Source: Chitinophagales bacterium (GTDB taxonomy: Bacteria > Bacteroidota > Bacteroidia > Chitinophagales > Saprospiraceae). Taken from it: DNA of 39,565 nucleotides. This document shows positions 16,803-25,914 of the stretch, piece after piece. Numbering within the stretch: the stretch's first letter is position 1; each line of letters begins with the position of its first letter. Made by a program: the position numbers and the translations under genes. Where the stretch lies: assembly GCA_022360175.1 (NCBI GenBank), contig JAKSDI010000313.1, positions 1 to 39,565 on the forward strand, written 5' to 3'. The notes beneath the pieces are model-generated. The model was not told where the DNA came from, did not search any database, and was given only the letters and a program-made list of their open reading frames with translations.

Positions 16803-17166
16803 TGATCCGTATTTTTTCTAACAAAGGAACTGCAAGGATACTACAATTTCTTGTATTACAAATCTGTTGGCTAAATCTCTTGACAAAGGAATTCAAAGTA
16901 TTCATTAGTTTATTTTAAAGGCTAGATATAGCAAATGTCGTAGCGCGGTCAGGTGTGATTTTTTTGTATCAGCCCTGTGAAATCTTTGTGATACTTTACG
17001 AATAGTTTTGCAGTGTTATTTTTTTTAAAACCTGATAATTCAATTTCTACGGTCTAAGTACAGGCCACACATTTCACAGACAAATTACACTGACTGTGAG
17101 TAGGATATCTATTCTCGTGATATTCTATTTGAGCTTTATCTTTTCAGAAAACCTAAAAGAAAAATT
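16803..17166. other. Divergent intergenic region between bioD and the spondin lipoprotein gene
   Basis: These 364 bases contain no convincing gene. The region must hold the promoters of both divergent genes. A TAGTTTTG at 17003-17010 on plus fits the Bacteroidota -7 consensus TAnnTTTG, with TTTG-rich sequence upstream; it would imply a leader of about 150 bases for the lipoprotein gene. I found no clear bio operator or hairpin. The spondin gene is preceded by an A-rich stretch (AGAAAAATT) typical of the phylum's initiation sites. Confidence 0.4.
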
Positions 17167-18510
17167 ATGAAAGTGACAAAAGGCATTTTTGGTGCTATGC
17201 TAGTTGGCTTGCTATTTATTGGATGTTCAAAAGATGATGATGAAACTCCATCTATAGATGAAACGACTACTTTTAGAATTACCCTGACAAATACTATCAA
17301 TCTACTAGCTACTCATATATTCAATACACCTGATGGTGCCAGCCAGCCAGGCCCAATTGCCGATGAAGGAGGTAGCTATACAGTAAGTTTTAAGGCAGTA
17401 CCTGGTACCAAAATGAGTTTTGTAACAATGCTTGCTAATAGTAACGATTGGTTCTTTGCACCAGGAGAAAATGGTGTTGACCTATTCGATGCTGATGGCA
17501 ATGCTGTAACCGGAGATATTACAACCAACGTTAGATTATACGATGCAGGCACAGAAGAAGAAGACCCAGCAACCATTGCAACAGAACCAAATGGAGGAAC
17601 AGAAGGTGATCCAGATGATGACACTTCGGTAAGAACTCAACAACAAGATGTTGCCAACTATTTATCTGCCACTTTAGATTATGATAATGGTACTTTCACC
17701 TTGAAAATAACAAAAGCCCAGGATGGCATTATTACTCCTGGTATTGTTGTGCTCCATGCTCAAAACAATCCCCTATTTACGAATGGAGAGGCAGATCGTG
17801 GGCAGGGCTTAAAACTCCTGGCAGAAGCAGGAAATCCTGGTGAACTAAATGACTGGGTGAATGAAACAGGAACAGATGGCGCACCTCTTCGTTTGAGTGC
17901 AGCCCTAACGCCTTTTGCTCCTGGTGTTGTTTATGCTTTTGATAGTGAAAAAGATCCATTGTTTACACAAGGTGAAGCTAGTAAATCAGATAATGGATTA
18001 GAAGAATTAGCAGAAGATGGAAACAATGATGTGATCTTCAATTATTTAAGCGAACTGGACCTGCCGGTTGCAAAACAAAATGAAGATGGCATTCTAGGTA
18101 TTGGCGGTAAATATACCTTTGACCTGGAAGTACCTAAAGGATATAAATTGGGCTTAGCTACTATGTTTATTCAGTCTAATGACTGGTTTGTTGGCTTCAA
18201 TAATAATGGTGCTGCTCTTTTTGATGAAGCAGGAAATCCAAAGTTCGGTACAGATGAGAGTGTTCAACTGTATCTCTATGATGCAGGTACAGAAGTAGAT
18301 GAAGCTATTGGATTTGGCGACAATCAGGCACCACGACAAGGAGGGGCTAACACCGGAGCTGATGATGATAATACTACAGTTAGAAGAGTAGGAGAAATTG
18401 ATAATGTTCAGTTTGGAAGAGGAATGCTCGAATCTGCTCCTGGCGTAGTATCCCAGCAGGATGCCAGAGGCGGATACAATTTAGTACAATTGAATATAGA
18501 AGAATTATAA
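17167..18510 (+). CDS. Lipoprotein with tandem spondin-N-type domains
   Basis: A 447-residue lipoprotein. The signal ends in LFIGC (Cys20 lipidated), followed by an acidic SKDDDE tether. Two related beta-rich domains follow. In the first, TFRITLTNTINLLA opens the domain, and SFVTMLANSNDWFFAP, GDITTNVRLYDAGTEEEDP and the strand FTLKITK are characteristic of the Spondin_N fold. In the second, SNDWFVGF, VQLYLYDAGTE and a closing NLVQLNIEEL repeat the pattern. Between them sit two copies of PLFT-x-GEA followed by LAEAG or LAEDG, the segment that normally precedes the domain core. The protein is probably displayed on the outer membrane surface; spondin domains often bind glycans or matrix, but the ligand here is unknown. 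It is a single gene by spacing. Confidence 0.85.
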   Translation: MKVTKGIFGAMLVGLLFIGCSKDDDETPSIDETTTFRITLTNTINLLATHIFNTPDGASQPGPIADEGGSYTVSFKAVPGTKMSFVTMLANSNDWFFAPGENGVDLFDADGNAVTGDITTNVRLYDAGTEEEDPATIATEPNGGTEGDPDDDTSVRTQQQDVANYLSATLDYDNGTFTLKITKAQDGIITPGIVVLHAQNNPLFTNGEADRGQGLKLLAEAGNPGELNDWVNETGTDGAPLRLSAALTPFAPGVVYAFDSEKDPLFTQGEASKSDNGLEELAEDGNNDVIFNYLSELDLPVAKQNEDGILGIGGKYTFDLEVPKGYKLGLATMFIQSNDWFVGFNNNGAALFDEAGNPKFGTDESVQLYLYDAGTEVDEAIGFGDNQAPRQGGANTGADDDNTTVRRVGEIDNVQFGRGMLESAPGVVSQQDARGGYNLVQLNIEEL

Positions 18511-18622
18511 ATAATAGTGCAGCCTACAGAAGTAGGCCTCGGAATTGGTTTAAACTTTTCTTATTAAGACACTAAAAACCGTGATATGAAATTATCTTTT
18601 TAGCGCCTTAATAGGCACTCTT

Positions 18623-18701
18623 CCCCCGGCTTTATGTCGCCCCTTCTAAAGGGTACGGGCACTGTGTTCCCCCAGGGGAGCTGCCCATAGAGCTGAGGGG
18701 G
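18623..18701. repeat. GC-rich imperfect inverted-repeat element (REP/MITE-like)
   Basis: In otherwise AT-rich spacer DNA, a 79-base GC-rich patch begins CCCCCGGCTTTATG (18623-18636) and ends with the near-complement CATAGAGCTGAGGGGG (18686-18701). Inside it are CCCTTCTAAAGGG (18641-18653), the pair GGGCA/TGCCC (18657-18661, 18682-18686) and TCCCC/GGGGA (18668-18672, 18675-18679). The nested symmetry suggests a folded RNA or a small mobile repeat. No coding sequence is present. Confidence 0.45.
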
Positions 18702-18778
18702 ATTTGCTACAAGTTTAAATCACTTCCCTGCTTAAACGAATGTTAGTGTGAGTTTTTTAAATAAATAAATTTATTCAT

Positions 18779-18818
18779 GCTTAGTTGCTGGAGTAATAGC
18801 CCAGCAACTAAGCTTTTT
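18779..18818 (+). terminator. Rho-independent terminator
   Basis: A perfect 13-bp stem (GCTTAGTTGCTGG 18779-18791 with CCAGCAACTAAGC 18801-18813) encloses a 9-base loop and is followed directly by TTTTT (18814-18818). It is the clearest terminator in the window. It ends transcription from the spondin gene, 269 bp upstream, or from a short RNA made inside the intervening spacer, and shields the LytS gene that starts at 18917. Confidence 0.85.
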
Positions 18819-18916
18819 CATTTATAGAGACGAGTATGTTCAAAATTCATCAGTAAGAATTTACACACAAAGCTTTTTAAAAGTACTACCTTTAAAACGA
18901 GCATTCATCGTCTACT

Positions 18917-19954
18917 ATGAAAAAAACCTTATTAATAGCTTTATATATAGCATTTTGGGGTACACTGATCCTCTTTGCACTAATAATTATTGGAGCACTC
19001 TCACAAGTCAGCGATAGTGAAAATGAAATTAGTTACTTCATTAAGGTAATGTTTAGCGTAGTAATCATTCCTGCTGCTTTTGCCTTTTATACATTTTACA
19101 CGTTTTTATTTAACAGATACCTTCAAAAACAACAGCTTCATAAAGCTATTGCATTTGGGTTAAGCCTCGCATTTATATCTGCTCTACTAGGCAATCTTTC
19201 CCTTTATTTACTACTGGATTTTAATATCGAATGTCATAAAACCTCCAACTTTGTTGCGATCCCTATTATGACGTTTATAGGTATTATTTTTGGATCAATC
19301 GCACTGGTGTTTAAAGGCTTTATAACCTGGTATAAAGAAATCAAGCTAAAGGAGGAGCTGCTTGAAAAAAATCACAAAACAGAAATGGCTCTTGTAAAAT
19401 CCCAATTAGACCCTCATTTCTTGTTTAATACCATCAACAATATTGATGTACTCATACTAAAAGATCCCAACGAAGCATCAAGTTACCTGAATAAGTTGTC
19501 TGACATCATGAGGTTTATGCTCTTTGAGACTAAAGCCGGTAAAATCCCCTTAAACAATGAGCTTTTATACATTGAGAAGTATATTGAACTTCAAAAAATA
19601 AGAACCTCTAATTCTAATTATGTCAACTACAAAATAGACGGGAACCCGGAAGGTAAACATATTGCTCCTATGGTTTTCATCCCTTTTATAGAGAATGCTT
19701 TCAAACATACGGATAATAAAAAACTCGAAAATGCTATCAATATCCATATTCAAGTACAGGAAGATAGCACTACATTAGATTGTACCAACAAATTTAGTAA
19801 CCTTAGAAAGCAGAAAGTCGATAGCAATGGACTAGGAAATGAATTAATTCAAAAGCGTTTGCATCTCATATACCCTGATAGCCACTCATTGGAAACGATC
19901 CAGGAAGACAATCAATACCACGTTACTTTATCCATCCCCAATGAAGAAGTATAA
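18917..19954 (+). CDS. LytS/YehU-type membrane sensor histidine kinase
   Basis: A 345-residue kinase. Four hydrophobic segments at about 5-27, 42-66, 78-101 and 112-133 form a membrane module with no large periplasmic loop, so it probably senses something in or near the membrane. The His_kinase domain (PF06580 type) has phospho-acceptor H167 in KSQLDPHFLFNTINN. It is followed by LSDIMRFMLF and the ATP-binding N-box PMVFIPFIENAFKH (N260). The final glycine box is reduced to GLGNELIQKRL, normal for this group. The gene overlaps the LytTR regulator gene by 14 bp. No other target gene is obvious next door except the DUF2306 gene. Confidence 0.93.
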   Translation: MKKTLLIALYIAFWGTLILFALIIIGALSQVSDSENEISYFIKVMFSVVIIPAAFAFYTFYTFLFNRYLQKQQLHKAIAFGLSLAFISALLGNLSLYLLLDFNIECHKTSNFVAIPIMTFIGIIFGSIALVFKGFITWYKEIKLKEELLEKNHKTEMALVKSQLDPHFLFNTINNIDVLILKDPNEASSYLNKLSDIMRFMLFETKAGKIPLNNELLYIEKYIELQKIRTSNSNYVNYKIDGNPEGKHIAPMVFIPFIENAFKHTDNKKLENAINIHIQVQEDSTTLDCTNKFSNLRKQKVDSNGLGNELIQKRLHLIYPDSHSLETIQEDNQYHVTLSIPNEEV

Positions 19955-20633
19955 TTGCATCATAATAGAAGATGAGCCGTTGGCTTTAGAGCGGACCAGT
20001 AATTTTGTTAGCAGAATTCCTTTTTTACAACTTAGCGGTACATTTGATAATGCACTGGATGGCCTGGCACATTTAAAAACACATCCTGTAGATTTACTTT
20101 TTCTGGATATTCAAATGGACGAATTGACAGGCCTGGAGTTATTAGAAAGCAGTAATATCCAGTCTCAGGTCATCTTCACTACTGCTTATCAGGAGTATGC
20201 TTTAAAGGGCTATGAATTGAATATCACAGATTATCTCCTGAAACCCTTTTCATTCAACCGATTCCTACAAGCAGTTAATAAAGCTCATGAAAACTTAACG
20301 AGCAAAGACCAAAATAAGGATATTGAATATATCTTTATTAAAACTGAAAATCGGCTCGAAAAAGTAATGCTAAATGACATTCTGTATATTGAAGGTATGA
20401 GAGATTATAGAAGAGTTTATACCTTCAATAAGACCATTATGACCTTGCAGAATTTTAAAGAACTGGAACGAATTATACCTCCCCACCTCATTTGTAGAGT
20501 TCACAAATCCTTTATGGTAGCTCTCAATAAAATTGAAAGCATAGAGCGGAATCGGATAAAAATCAATGAAAAGTTGATTCCAATCTCTGCAACCTACAAA
20601 GAGCAGTTCATGCAACAAATAAATACCCCCTAG
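19941..20633 (+). CDS. LytTR-family response regulator
   Basis: A 230-residue response regulator partnering the upstream kinase. The receiver domain (about 1-120) has E10/D11, phosphoacceptor D56 in LLFLDIQMDELTGLELL, the TTAYQEYALKGYELN segment and the conserved Lys in DYLLKPFSFNRF. The LytTR DNA-binding domain (about 130-228) includes YIFIKTENRLEKVMLNDILY, IEGMRDYRRVYT and FMVALNKIESIERNRI. LytTR proteins bind direct repeats of about 9 bp, but I could not pick a convincing pair in the 117-bp gap before the DUF2306 gene. The 14-bp overlap with the kinase gene indicates coupled translation. Confidence 0.94.
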   Translation: MKKYNCIIIEDEPLALERTSNFVSRIPFLQLSGTFDNALDGLAHLKTHPVDLLFLDIQMDELTGLELLESSNIQSQVIFTTAYQEYALKGYELNITDYLLKPFSFNRFLQAVNKAHENLTSKDQNKDIEYIFIKTENRLEKVMLNDILYIEGMRDYRRVYTFNKTIMTLQNFKELERIIPPHLICRVHKSFMVALNKIESIERNRIKINEKLIPISATYKEQFMQQINTP

Positions 20634-20750
20634 CAGTTTGCAGAACAAAAGAAGTATTTCGCAGACATTTTTTTGCAGTACACAAATCAGCCTTGTGTGA
20701 CTAGTCTATTTGGTTCATTTTCATCCCTGAAATACAAACATCAGTAAGAA

Positions 20751-21542
20751 ATGAACCCTAATCACTATTTGAGATTTTCAACTACCGCCTGGTTTTTAGT
20801 CACATTAATAGGGCAATGGCTTTTTGCAGCTTATATCGCACTTTATCATGGTACGCTTCTATTACAAAAGGGACTATTGGGTATGAGTGAAACACATATG
20901 CCCAATGGCTATATAGAAGGAGACAATTTTGGCAATACTCTTTTAGCTATCCATTTAATAACAGCAACAGTAATCATTGCTGGCGGTCCTTTACAGTTAA
21001 TTCCACAAATTCGAAACAGATTTCCAAAGTTTCACCGCTATTTAGGCCGATTATATCTGGCCTTTGTCTTTTTTGGAGCATCCGGAGGGCTTTATCTCAT
21101 CTGGACAAGGCCGATGCCATCTTTTGGTAATATCTATCAAAATATAGCAATCAGCATTGAAGCATTATTAATTATTACATTCTCCATTTTAGCTTTAAAA
21201 TATGCAATGGCCCGAAAAATTCCAATGCATCAGAAGTGGGCATTGCGTCTTTTTATAGTCGCTAGTGGTGTCTGGTTTTTAAGAATAGGTTATATGGCCT
21301 GGTATTTTTTTGAAGGGCTGTCAGGTATTCAGTTTGAGTACTTCTTTGATATATGGTCATATGGTTCTTTTATAGTTCCTCTGGCAATACTTGAATTGTA
21401 CTTCCTGGCAATACGTAAGAAGCAATCATCCCTTACAACGATCACTGCAAGCGTACTCATCATAGTAAGCATTATAATGGGTATAGGGATATCCATTGCT
21501 GCCATTCACATGTGGTTGCCACGAATAATAGAACTTATGTAA
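20751..21542 (+). CDS. DUF2306-family multi-pass membrane protein
   Basis: A 263-residue inner-membrane protein with about seven hydrophobic helices, at roughly 12-34, 64-84, 97-118, 126-148, 160-182, 196-216 and 228-252. Conserved-looking His residues sit on the helices or their ends: LLAIHLITATVIIAGGPLQL, FPKFHRYLGRLYL and IPMHQKWALRLF. That pattern matches DUF2306 proteins, which resemble heme-bearing transmembrane redox proteins, though no biochemical role is established. It follows the LytS/LytT pair at 117 bp, so it may be in the same transcript or be a target of it. A strong hairpin terminator closes the unit. Confidence 0.78.
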   Translation: MNPNHYLRFSTTAWFLVTLIGQWLFAAYIALYHGTLLLQKGLLGMSETHMPNGYIEGDNFGNTLLAIHLITATVIIAGGPLQLIPQIRNRFPKFHRYLGRLYLAFVFFGASGGLYLIWTRPMPSFGNIYQNIAISIEALLIITFSILALKYAMARKIPMHQKWALRLFIVASGVWFLRIGYMAWYFFEGLSGIQFEYFFDIWSYGSFIVPLAILELYFLAIRKKQSSLTTITASVLIIVSIIMGIGISIAAIHMWLPRIIELM

Positions 21543-21605
21543 AAAATAATATGCCTCAACAAAAATCAATCGGTCACTGAAATTGCCGATATAGAAAGGC
21601 ATAAG

Positions 21606-21639
21606 TGGCATCGTGGAAGATTCCTGCGATGCCATTTTT
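21606..21639 (+). terminator. Rho-independent terminator after the DUF2306 gene
   Basis: TGGCATCG (21606-21613) pairs with CGATGCCA (21627-21634), with a further GGAA/TTCC pairing inside. The stem is followed by TTTTT (21635-21639). It starts 64 bp after the DUF2306 stop and separates the LytS/LytT/DUF2306 unit from the DUF1800 operon. Confidence 0.8.
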
Positions 21640-21797
21640 ATTGGCTTTCAGAAGAAATTGAAGATAACATCTAGGCCAAATCTACATCATTTATGAATTA
21701 CTTTTCATGTCACTAAATATACATTCTTATTATTTTTAATACTACTCAGAACTGCTATATTGGTGGTATCTATTTTGATAGCCTTTTCATTAGGAAA

Positions 21798-21845
21798 ATG
21801 TAGTTTTTCATTACAAAGAAGGCATGTAGACATCATGTAGTCCTA
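21798..21845 (+). promoter_or_regulatory. Candidate regulator-binding cluster (ATGTAG motifs)
   Basis: ATGTAG occurs at 21798-21803, 21824-21829 and 21835-21840. The last two are 11 bp apart, one helical turn, on the same face of the DNA. The third lies in GACATCATGTAGTCCTA, an imperfect palindrome of the form GAC-nn-CATG-nn-GTC. A nearly identical string occurs at 31411-31427 upstream of the TPR-LuxR gene. The function is inferred from recurrence only. Confidence 0.35.
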
Positions 21846-22193
21846 TATAACAGGAAAAAAATTGCAATGATGCTTATGTTGCATGCAGTCTATGTCTTCT
21901 GATTCTAAAGGATAGTTTTTACAAGTTCCTGATAGAGGCATCCATAGTTTCACTCTAAGAATAGGATAGATTAAGCTTTCAGTTTGTCACACGCCGAACA
22001 ACACAACAACAACATTTGGTCTCGTCGCAATTTGCTGTATCAGCTACAGTAGTTTTGATAAAACTATTAAGTATTTTGTCAAATCTAAGTAGGCTATATA
22101 TAGTCAATGTACTAAAGTATATAAATCCATTACGTATTGCGTTAACGGAGCTGTAAAGTACTTGCTTTATACTCCATATAATTAATTAATATT

Positions 22194-23807
22194 ATGGCGA
22201 ATATCCAAGCCAAACAAGGCTTACTAGGCACACGCCTGGCGACTCATTTACTCCGGCGGGCAACCTATCATATTACACCTGCCCGTATCGCTGCATTTGC
22301 CAATCAAACGGCTACAGAAGCAGTAGACAAATTGTTTAACATCCCTTCTCTCACCCACCCTGAAGGTCCTATCAACTGGGAAGATGGCACCACAGCATGG
22401 CTTACCACAGGCCCTTATGACAATGGCCCTGCCGCTAATATGGGCCCTCGAAGAAGAGCGATCTGGTTTTGGGCGATGAATGAATCATTCCATGACCCTT
22501 CCATACGGCACAAACTGGCTTTCTTCTGGCATGGAATTTTTGTAACTGAAAGCAGTAATGACTGGCGGGAGTTTGAACTTTTTCGTTTGTTTCAGTTATT
22601 CGCTAAAGGTGACATTCGGCAATTGGCTTATAAGGTTACGCTCGATAATAAAATGCTGATTTACCTCAACAACAATACGAATGACAAAGGTAATCCCAAT
22701 GAGAATTATGCTCGCGAATTTCTGGAGCTCTTCACCATTCTAAAAGGGGAAACCATAGATACTGGTAATTATACCAATTATACAGAGCAAGATATTATTG
22801 AAGCCGCTCGTGTATTAACTGGTTTCAATAATGCCAGTTTCTCCAATAAAGACCCGGAGACAGGTTTAGCAACAGGCCTGCCCAATTATAATCAACACGA
22901 TCCTGGCAATAAGCAATTTAGTGCAGCCTTTGACCATCAGACGATCCTCGGAGCAGTAGACCTGGACGATATGTATCGAGAGTTGAATGATTTCGTCAAT
23001 ATGATTTTCGCTCAAAAAGAAACGGCCCGGGCTTATGTGCGCCGCTTATATCGCTACTTTGTAAGTGATCGGATCAATGATGAAATTGAGCAGGATGTTA
23101 TAGAACCACTCGCACAACAATTGTTTGATGATGATTATGTAGTAGAAAACACCTTAAAAACTTTACTCAAAAGCAATCATTTTTATGATGAAGATGATAG
23201 CTCCAATTCTGACGAAATCATAGGTGGCAAGATCAAAAGTCCTTTAGAATTGGTAATGACCTCTATCAATTTATTTGAAGCCAATCAGATAGGCATACTT
23301 AATAACAATCCTGACCACTACAACCAAACTGCTAATTGGTTCTTGTATTCTCACCTTAACTATATGGGGTTTGAGGTATATCCACTCTCTGTAGAGGGTT
23401 ATCCTGGCTTTTTCAAAGGCCCAAATTATAGTAAATTTTGGTTTGACCAGGCCACTATTGCTTTCCGTTATCGCCTAAGCTACTCTTTGCTTGAGGGACG
23501 ATCCGTAAAAAACAACAGGGTATTGCCTTTCCAGATTGATCTTGTCAACTTCTTCCACAACAACTTTAATCATCAGGAATATGCCAATGAGCTACTACAG
23601 CAATTTCTGTCATTTGCGCTACCTGAGATGCCTGAAGGCGATCGTTATGACTACTTCTTACAAAAACTATTGGGTTCGTTAAGCCCAATCAACTGGATGT
23701 TTGAATGGCAAAACTATCTCGCTACAGGCAATGATGAATCTGTACGAGTGGCTCTATCTGACCTTTTTGAGGCAGTAGTTGATTCACCTGAGTTTCAAAC
23801 CTTTTAA
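22194..23807 (+). CDS. DUF1800 domain protein
   Basis: A 537-residue protein of the DUF1800 family, which is usually encoded beside DUF1501 proteins in Bacteroidota and Planctomycetota; its biochemical role is unknown. Recognisable blocks are ATHLLRRATYHITPARIAAF at the N-terminus, RRRAIWFWAMNESFHDPSIR followed by HKLAFFWHGIFVTE, NENYAREFLELFTILKGE, and a VEGYPGF segment in the position where relatives have VKGWPGG. The family's C-terminal helices are present. There is no evident signal peptide, so it is either cytosolic or exported with its partner. It is the first gene of a plus-strand operon: 54 bp separate it from the DUF1501 gene. Confidence 0.88.
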   Translation: MANIQAKQGLLGTRLATHLLRRATYHITPARIAAFANQTATEAVDKLFNIPSLTHPEGPINWEDGTTAWLTTGPYDNGPAANMGPRRRAIWFWAMNESFHDPSIRHKLAFFWHGIFVTESSNDWREFELFRLFQLFAKGDIRQLAYKVTLDNKMLIYLNNNTNDKGNPNENYAREFLELFTILKGETIDTGNYTNYTEQDIIEAARVLTGFNNASFSNKDPETGLATGLPNYNQHDPGNKQFSAAFDHQTILGAVDLDDMYRELNDFVNMIFAQKETARAYVRRLYRYFVSDRINDEIEQDVIEPLAQQLFDDDYVVENTLKTLLKSNHFYDEDDSSNSDEIIGGKIKSPLELVMTSINLFEANQIGILNNNPDHYNQTANWFLYSHLNYMGFEVYPLSVEGYPGFFKGPNYSKFWFDQATIAFRYRLSYSLLEGRSVKNNRVLPFQIDLVNFFHNNFNHQEYANELLQQFLSFALPEMPEGDRYDYFLQKLLGSLSPINWMFEWQNYLATGNDESVRVALSDLFEAVVDSPEFQTF

Positions 23808-23861
23808 TACGGATGTATTCTTGTAGCAAGCCGTAATTAATTAAGACTTCAATTTCAAATC

Positions 23862-25889
23862 ATGGATAGAAGAAAATTTATTCAACAATCTGCTTCTCTT
23901 GGCCTATTTCCGCTAGTGGTAAAAGGCATGCCTTTTCAAAGCCTGGCCTCTACAACACCTTTTAATATAAATCCCTGCGATGTCACCGATCGCTCCGTAG
24001 TCATTATTTTTCTCAATGGAGGTAATGATATAATCAATACAGCTGTTCCTCTCAATCAATTTTCGGATTATGCGAATTTCAGGCCGAGTATCTATTTACC
24101 TGAAAATAGCCTTATAACACTCGACAATAACCTCCCTGATACACAAGCCCTCGGCTTGCATCCAAGCATGGGAGCTTTTAAGAATCTATATGATGATGGC
24201 CTACTTACGCTTGTGCAAGGTGTGGGCTATGATCAACCCAATCGATCTCACTTTAAGTCTACCGAAAACTGGCTTACTGGTAGCGGCGGGAATCTTCCCA
24301 ATCTTGGCGATGGTTGGATTGCCCGTTTCTTAAACGATCGATATCCAGGATATAGTGGCACCCCATTTGATGGAGAGCCTGATCCGCTTGGCTTACTACT
24401 GGGTAATACTATTTCCACCGGCTTCCATTCCATAGAAGAACATCGATTGGAAATCAACCTTTCGGGCCAGGACCCTGCTGGTTTCTATACCCTGATTTCT
24501 TCACTGGGCGGTGCACCGATTCCTTCCATACCTGAGACAGAGCATGGTAATATGCTAGCCTACCTTGAAACAATTAGCAGTAGTGTTAATGTATATGCAT
24601 CCCGTATTTCAGAGACTTTCAATAATGGTACTAATTCAGCGACTTACCCCGATAGTTCTTTGGCCAATCAGCTAAAAACCGTTGCCCGTATGTTGAATGG
24701 AGGCTCCCGTACCAAAGTATTCATGCTAAGTAAAGGTGGATGGGACAATCACAACTTCATCAATACTCCAGGTGCTACAACAGAAGGTACACATGCCAAT
24801 TTGCTGGGTGACCTTAGCGACTCCGTAGGTGCTTTCCAAGAAGACCTACAGACATTGGGGCTAGGAGATAAAGTACTAACCGTTATTTTCTCTGAATTTG
24901 GCCGTAAAATCATCCAAAATGGTAGCCAGGGTACTGATCATGGCACACTCAGTTCAATGTTTCTGGTTGGAAATGGTGTAGAAGGAGGAGTGGTAGGAAA
25001 TAATATCAACCTGAGCGATCAGGACAATCCCGGAGCACCTAATCCAAGCCAAATCCAATACGATTACCGACAGGTATTTTCTTCCGTCATTCAGGATTGG
25101 CTAGGCGCAAATGACGATTCTTTACAATCTACCTTTATCAATAATCAGTATTATAACAACCGGCCCAACCTAATCAATGCTTCGAATCTGGTGCCCGAAC
25201 AATGTTATTATACTCCTCAAATACCTACCTCTTGTGCTTGCATACAAGTACGTATTATTTTAGAAGGTCATTATGAGACTGGCACTCAACAGATGCGCAC
25301 CCAATTGAGTTCGCTCAACCTTCTTCCAGCTACTCAGCCATATAGTATAGCTCCATTCAATTATAATGGTACAGAAGCCTTTACCACCGTACCAGATGAT
25401 ACCGTCGATTGGTTATTGCTAGAATTGCGCGAAGCTGACAACATTAGCAATGTAGCAGCCCGAAAGGCTGTATTACTACGCAAAGACGGTTACGTTATGG
25501 ATACAGAGGGAGTACAGGGTGTTTCCTTTGATAATGTTCCTGATGGGACCTATAATTTGGCAGTTTATCATCGTAATCATCTGGCTGTACTAAGTGCAGA
25601 CCCTATACCTACCAATGCCCCTACCAGTTTTGTATATGACTTTACTACTGGAGTAGGTAAAGCAGAAGGAGATAATCAATTGAAACAAGTAGGTGATAAA
25701 TGGGCAATGATTGCTGGAGATACTGATAATAACCAGATTGTAAACAACCAGGACTACAACTACTGGAAGAAACAAAATGGACAATCAGCACAGTATTCCA
25801 AGGCAGACATTAGTGGAGATGGACAAGTAGATGGAAGTGATTTGCCATTCTGGGAAGGTAATAGAAGCAAGCTGGGGCAATTAAAATAA
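23862..25889 (+). CDS. DUF1501 protein with Tat-type signal and C-terminal dockerin-like module
   Basis: A 675-residue exported protein. The N-terminus MDRRKFIQQSASLGLFPLVV is a twin-arginine-type signal. Residues about 45-440 are DUF1501 (sulfatase/phosphatase-like fold): SVVIIFLNGGNDIINTAVPL, ALGLHPSMGAFKNLYDDGLL, KGGWDNH, VIFSEFGRKI and GTDHGTLSSMFLVG. Residues about 455-610 are a Bacteroidota module with MRTQL, VDWLLLELR and YHRNHLAVLS. Residues about 618-672 hold two Ca-binding dockerin-like loops (GDTDNNQIVNNQDYNYW and DISGDGQVDGSDLPFW). The last two modules are not part of ordinary DUF1501 proteins. They may anchor the protein to a partner such as the cohesin-like domain encoded by the next gene, 25 bp downstream. 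Confidence 0.85.
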   Translation: MDRRKFIQQSASLGLFPLVVKGMPFQSLASTTPFNINPCDVTDRSVVIIFLNGGNDIINTAVPLNQFSDYANFRPSIYLPENSLITLDNNLPDTQALGLHPSMGAFKNLYDDGLLTLVQGVGYDQPNRSHFKSTENWLTGSGGNLPNLGDGWIARFLNDRYPGYSGTPFDGEPDPLGLLLGNTISTGFHSIEEHRLEINLSGQDPAGFYTLISSLGGAPIPSIPETEHGNMLAYLETISSSVNVYASRISETFNNGTNSATYPDSSLANQLKTVARMLNGGSRTKVFMLSKGGWDNHNFINTPGATTEGTHANLLGDLSDSVGAFQEDLQTLGLGDKVLTVIFSEFGRKIIQNGSQGTDHGTLSSMFLVGNGVEGGVVGNNINLSDQDNPGAPNPSQIQYDYRQVFSSVIQDWLGANDDSLQSTFINNQYYNNRPNLINASNLVPEQCYYTPQIPTSCACIQVRIILEGHYETGTQQMRTQLSSLNLLPATQPYSIAPFNYNGTEAFTTVPDDTVDWLLLELREADNISNVAARKAVLLRKDGYVMDTEGVQGVSFDNVPDGTYNLAVYHRNHLAVLSADPIPTNAPTSFVYDFTTGVGKAEGDNQLKQVGDKWAMIAGDTDNNQIVNNQDYNYWKKQNGQSAQYSKADISGDGQVDGSDLPFWEGNRSKLGQLK

Positions 25890-25914
25890 TCATCCTTCTA
25901 AAATAGATAAAATA

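Larger units (their letters stand above)
21543..22193. other. Long intergenic region upstream of the DUF1800 operon
   Basis: These 651 bases have no supportable coding sequence on either strand. The first part holds the terminator of the preceding unit (21606-21639). The middle contains three ATGTAG motifs (see 21798-21845). The last 150 bases before the DUF1800 start are very AT-rich, with a near-consensus -7 element (GTATTTTG at about 22071). A promoter with a long upstream regulatory region is the simplest reading; a small RNA cannot be excluded. Confidence 0.45.

Noticed and set aside
25720-25870. DUF1501 tail as proof of a cellulosome
   Set aside because: The Ca loops are dockerin-like but the same module is widespread in Bacteroidota secreted proteins, and no glycoside hydrolase is encoded nearby; only a local pairing is proposed.
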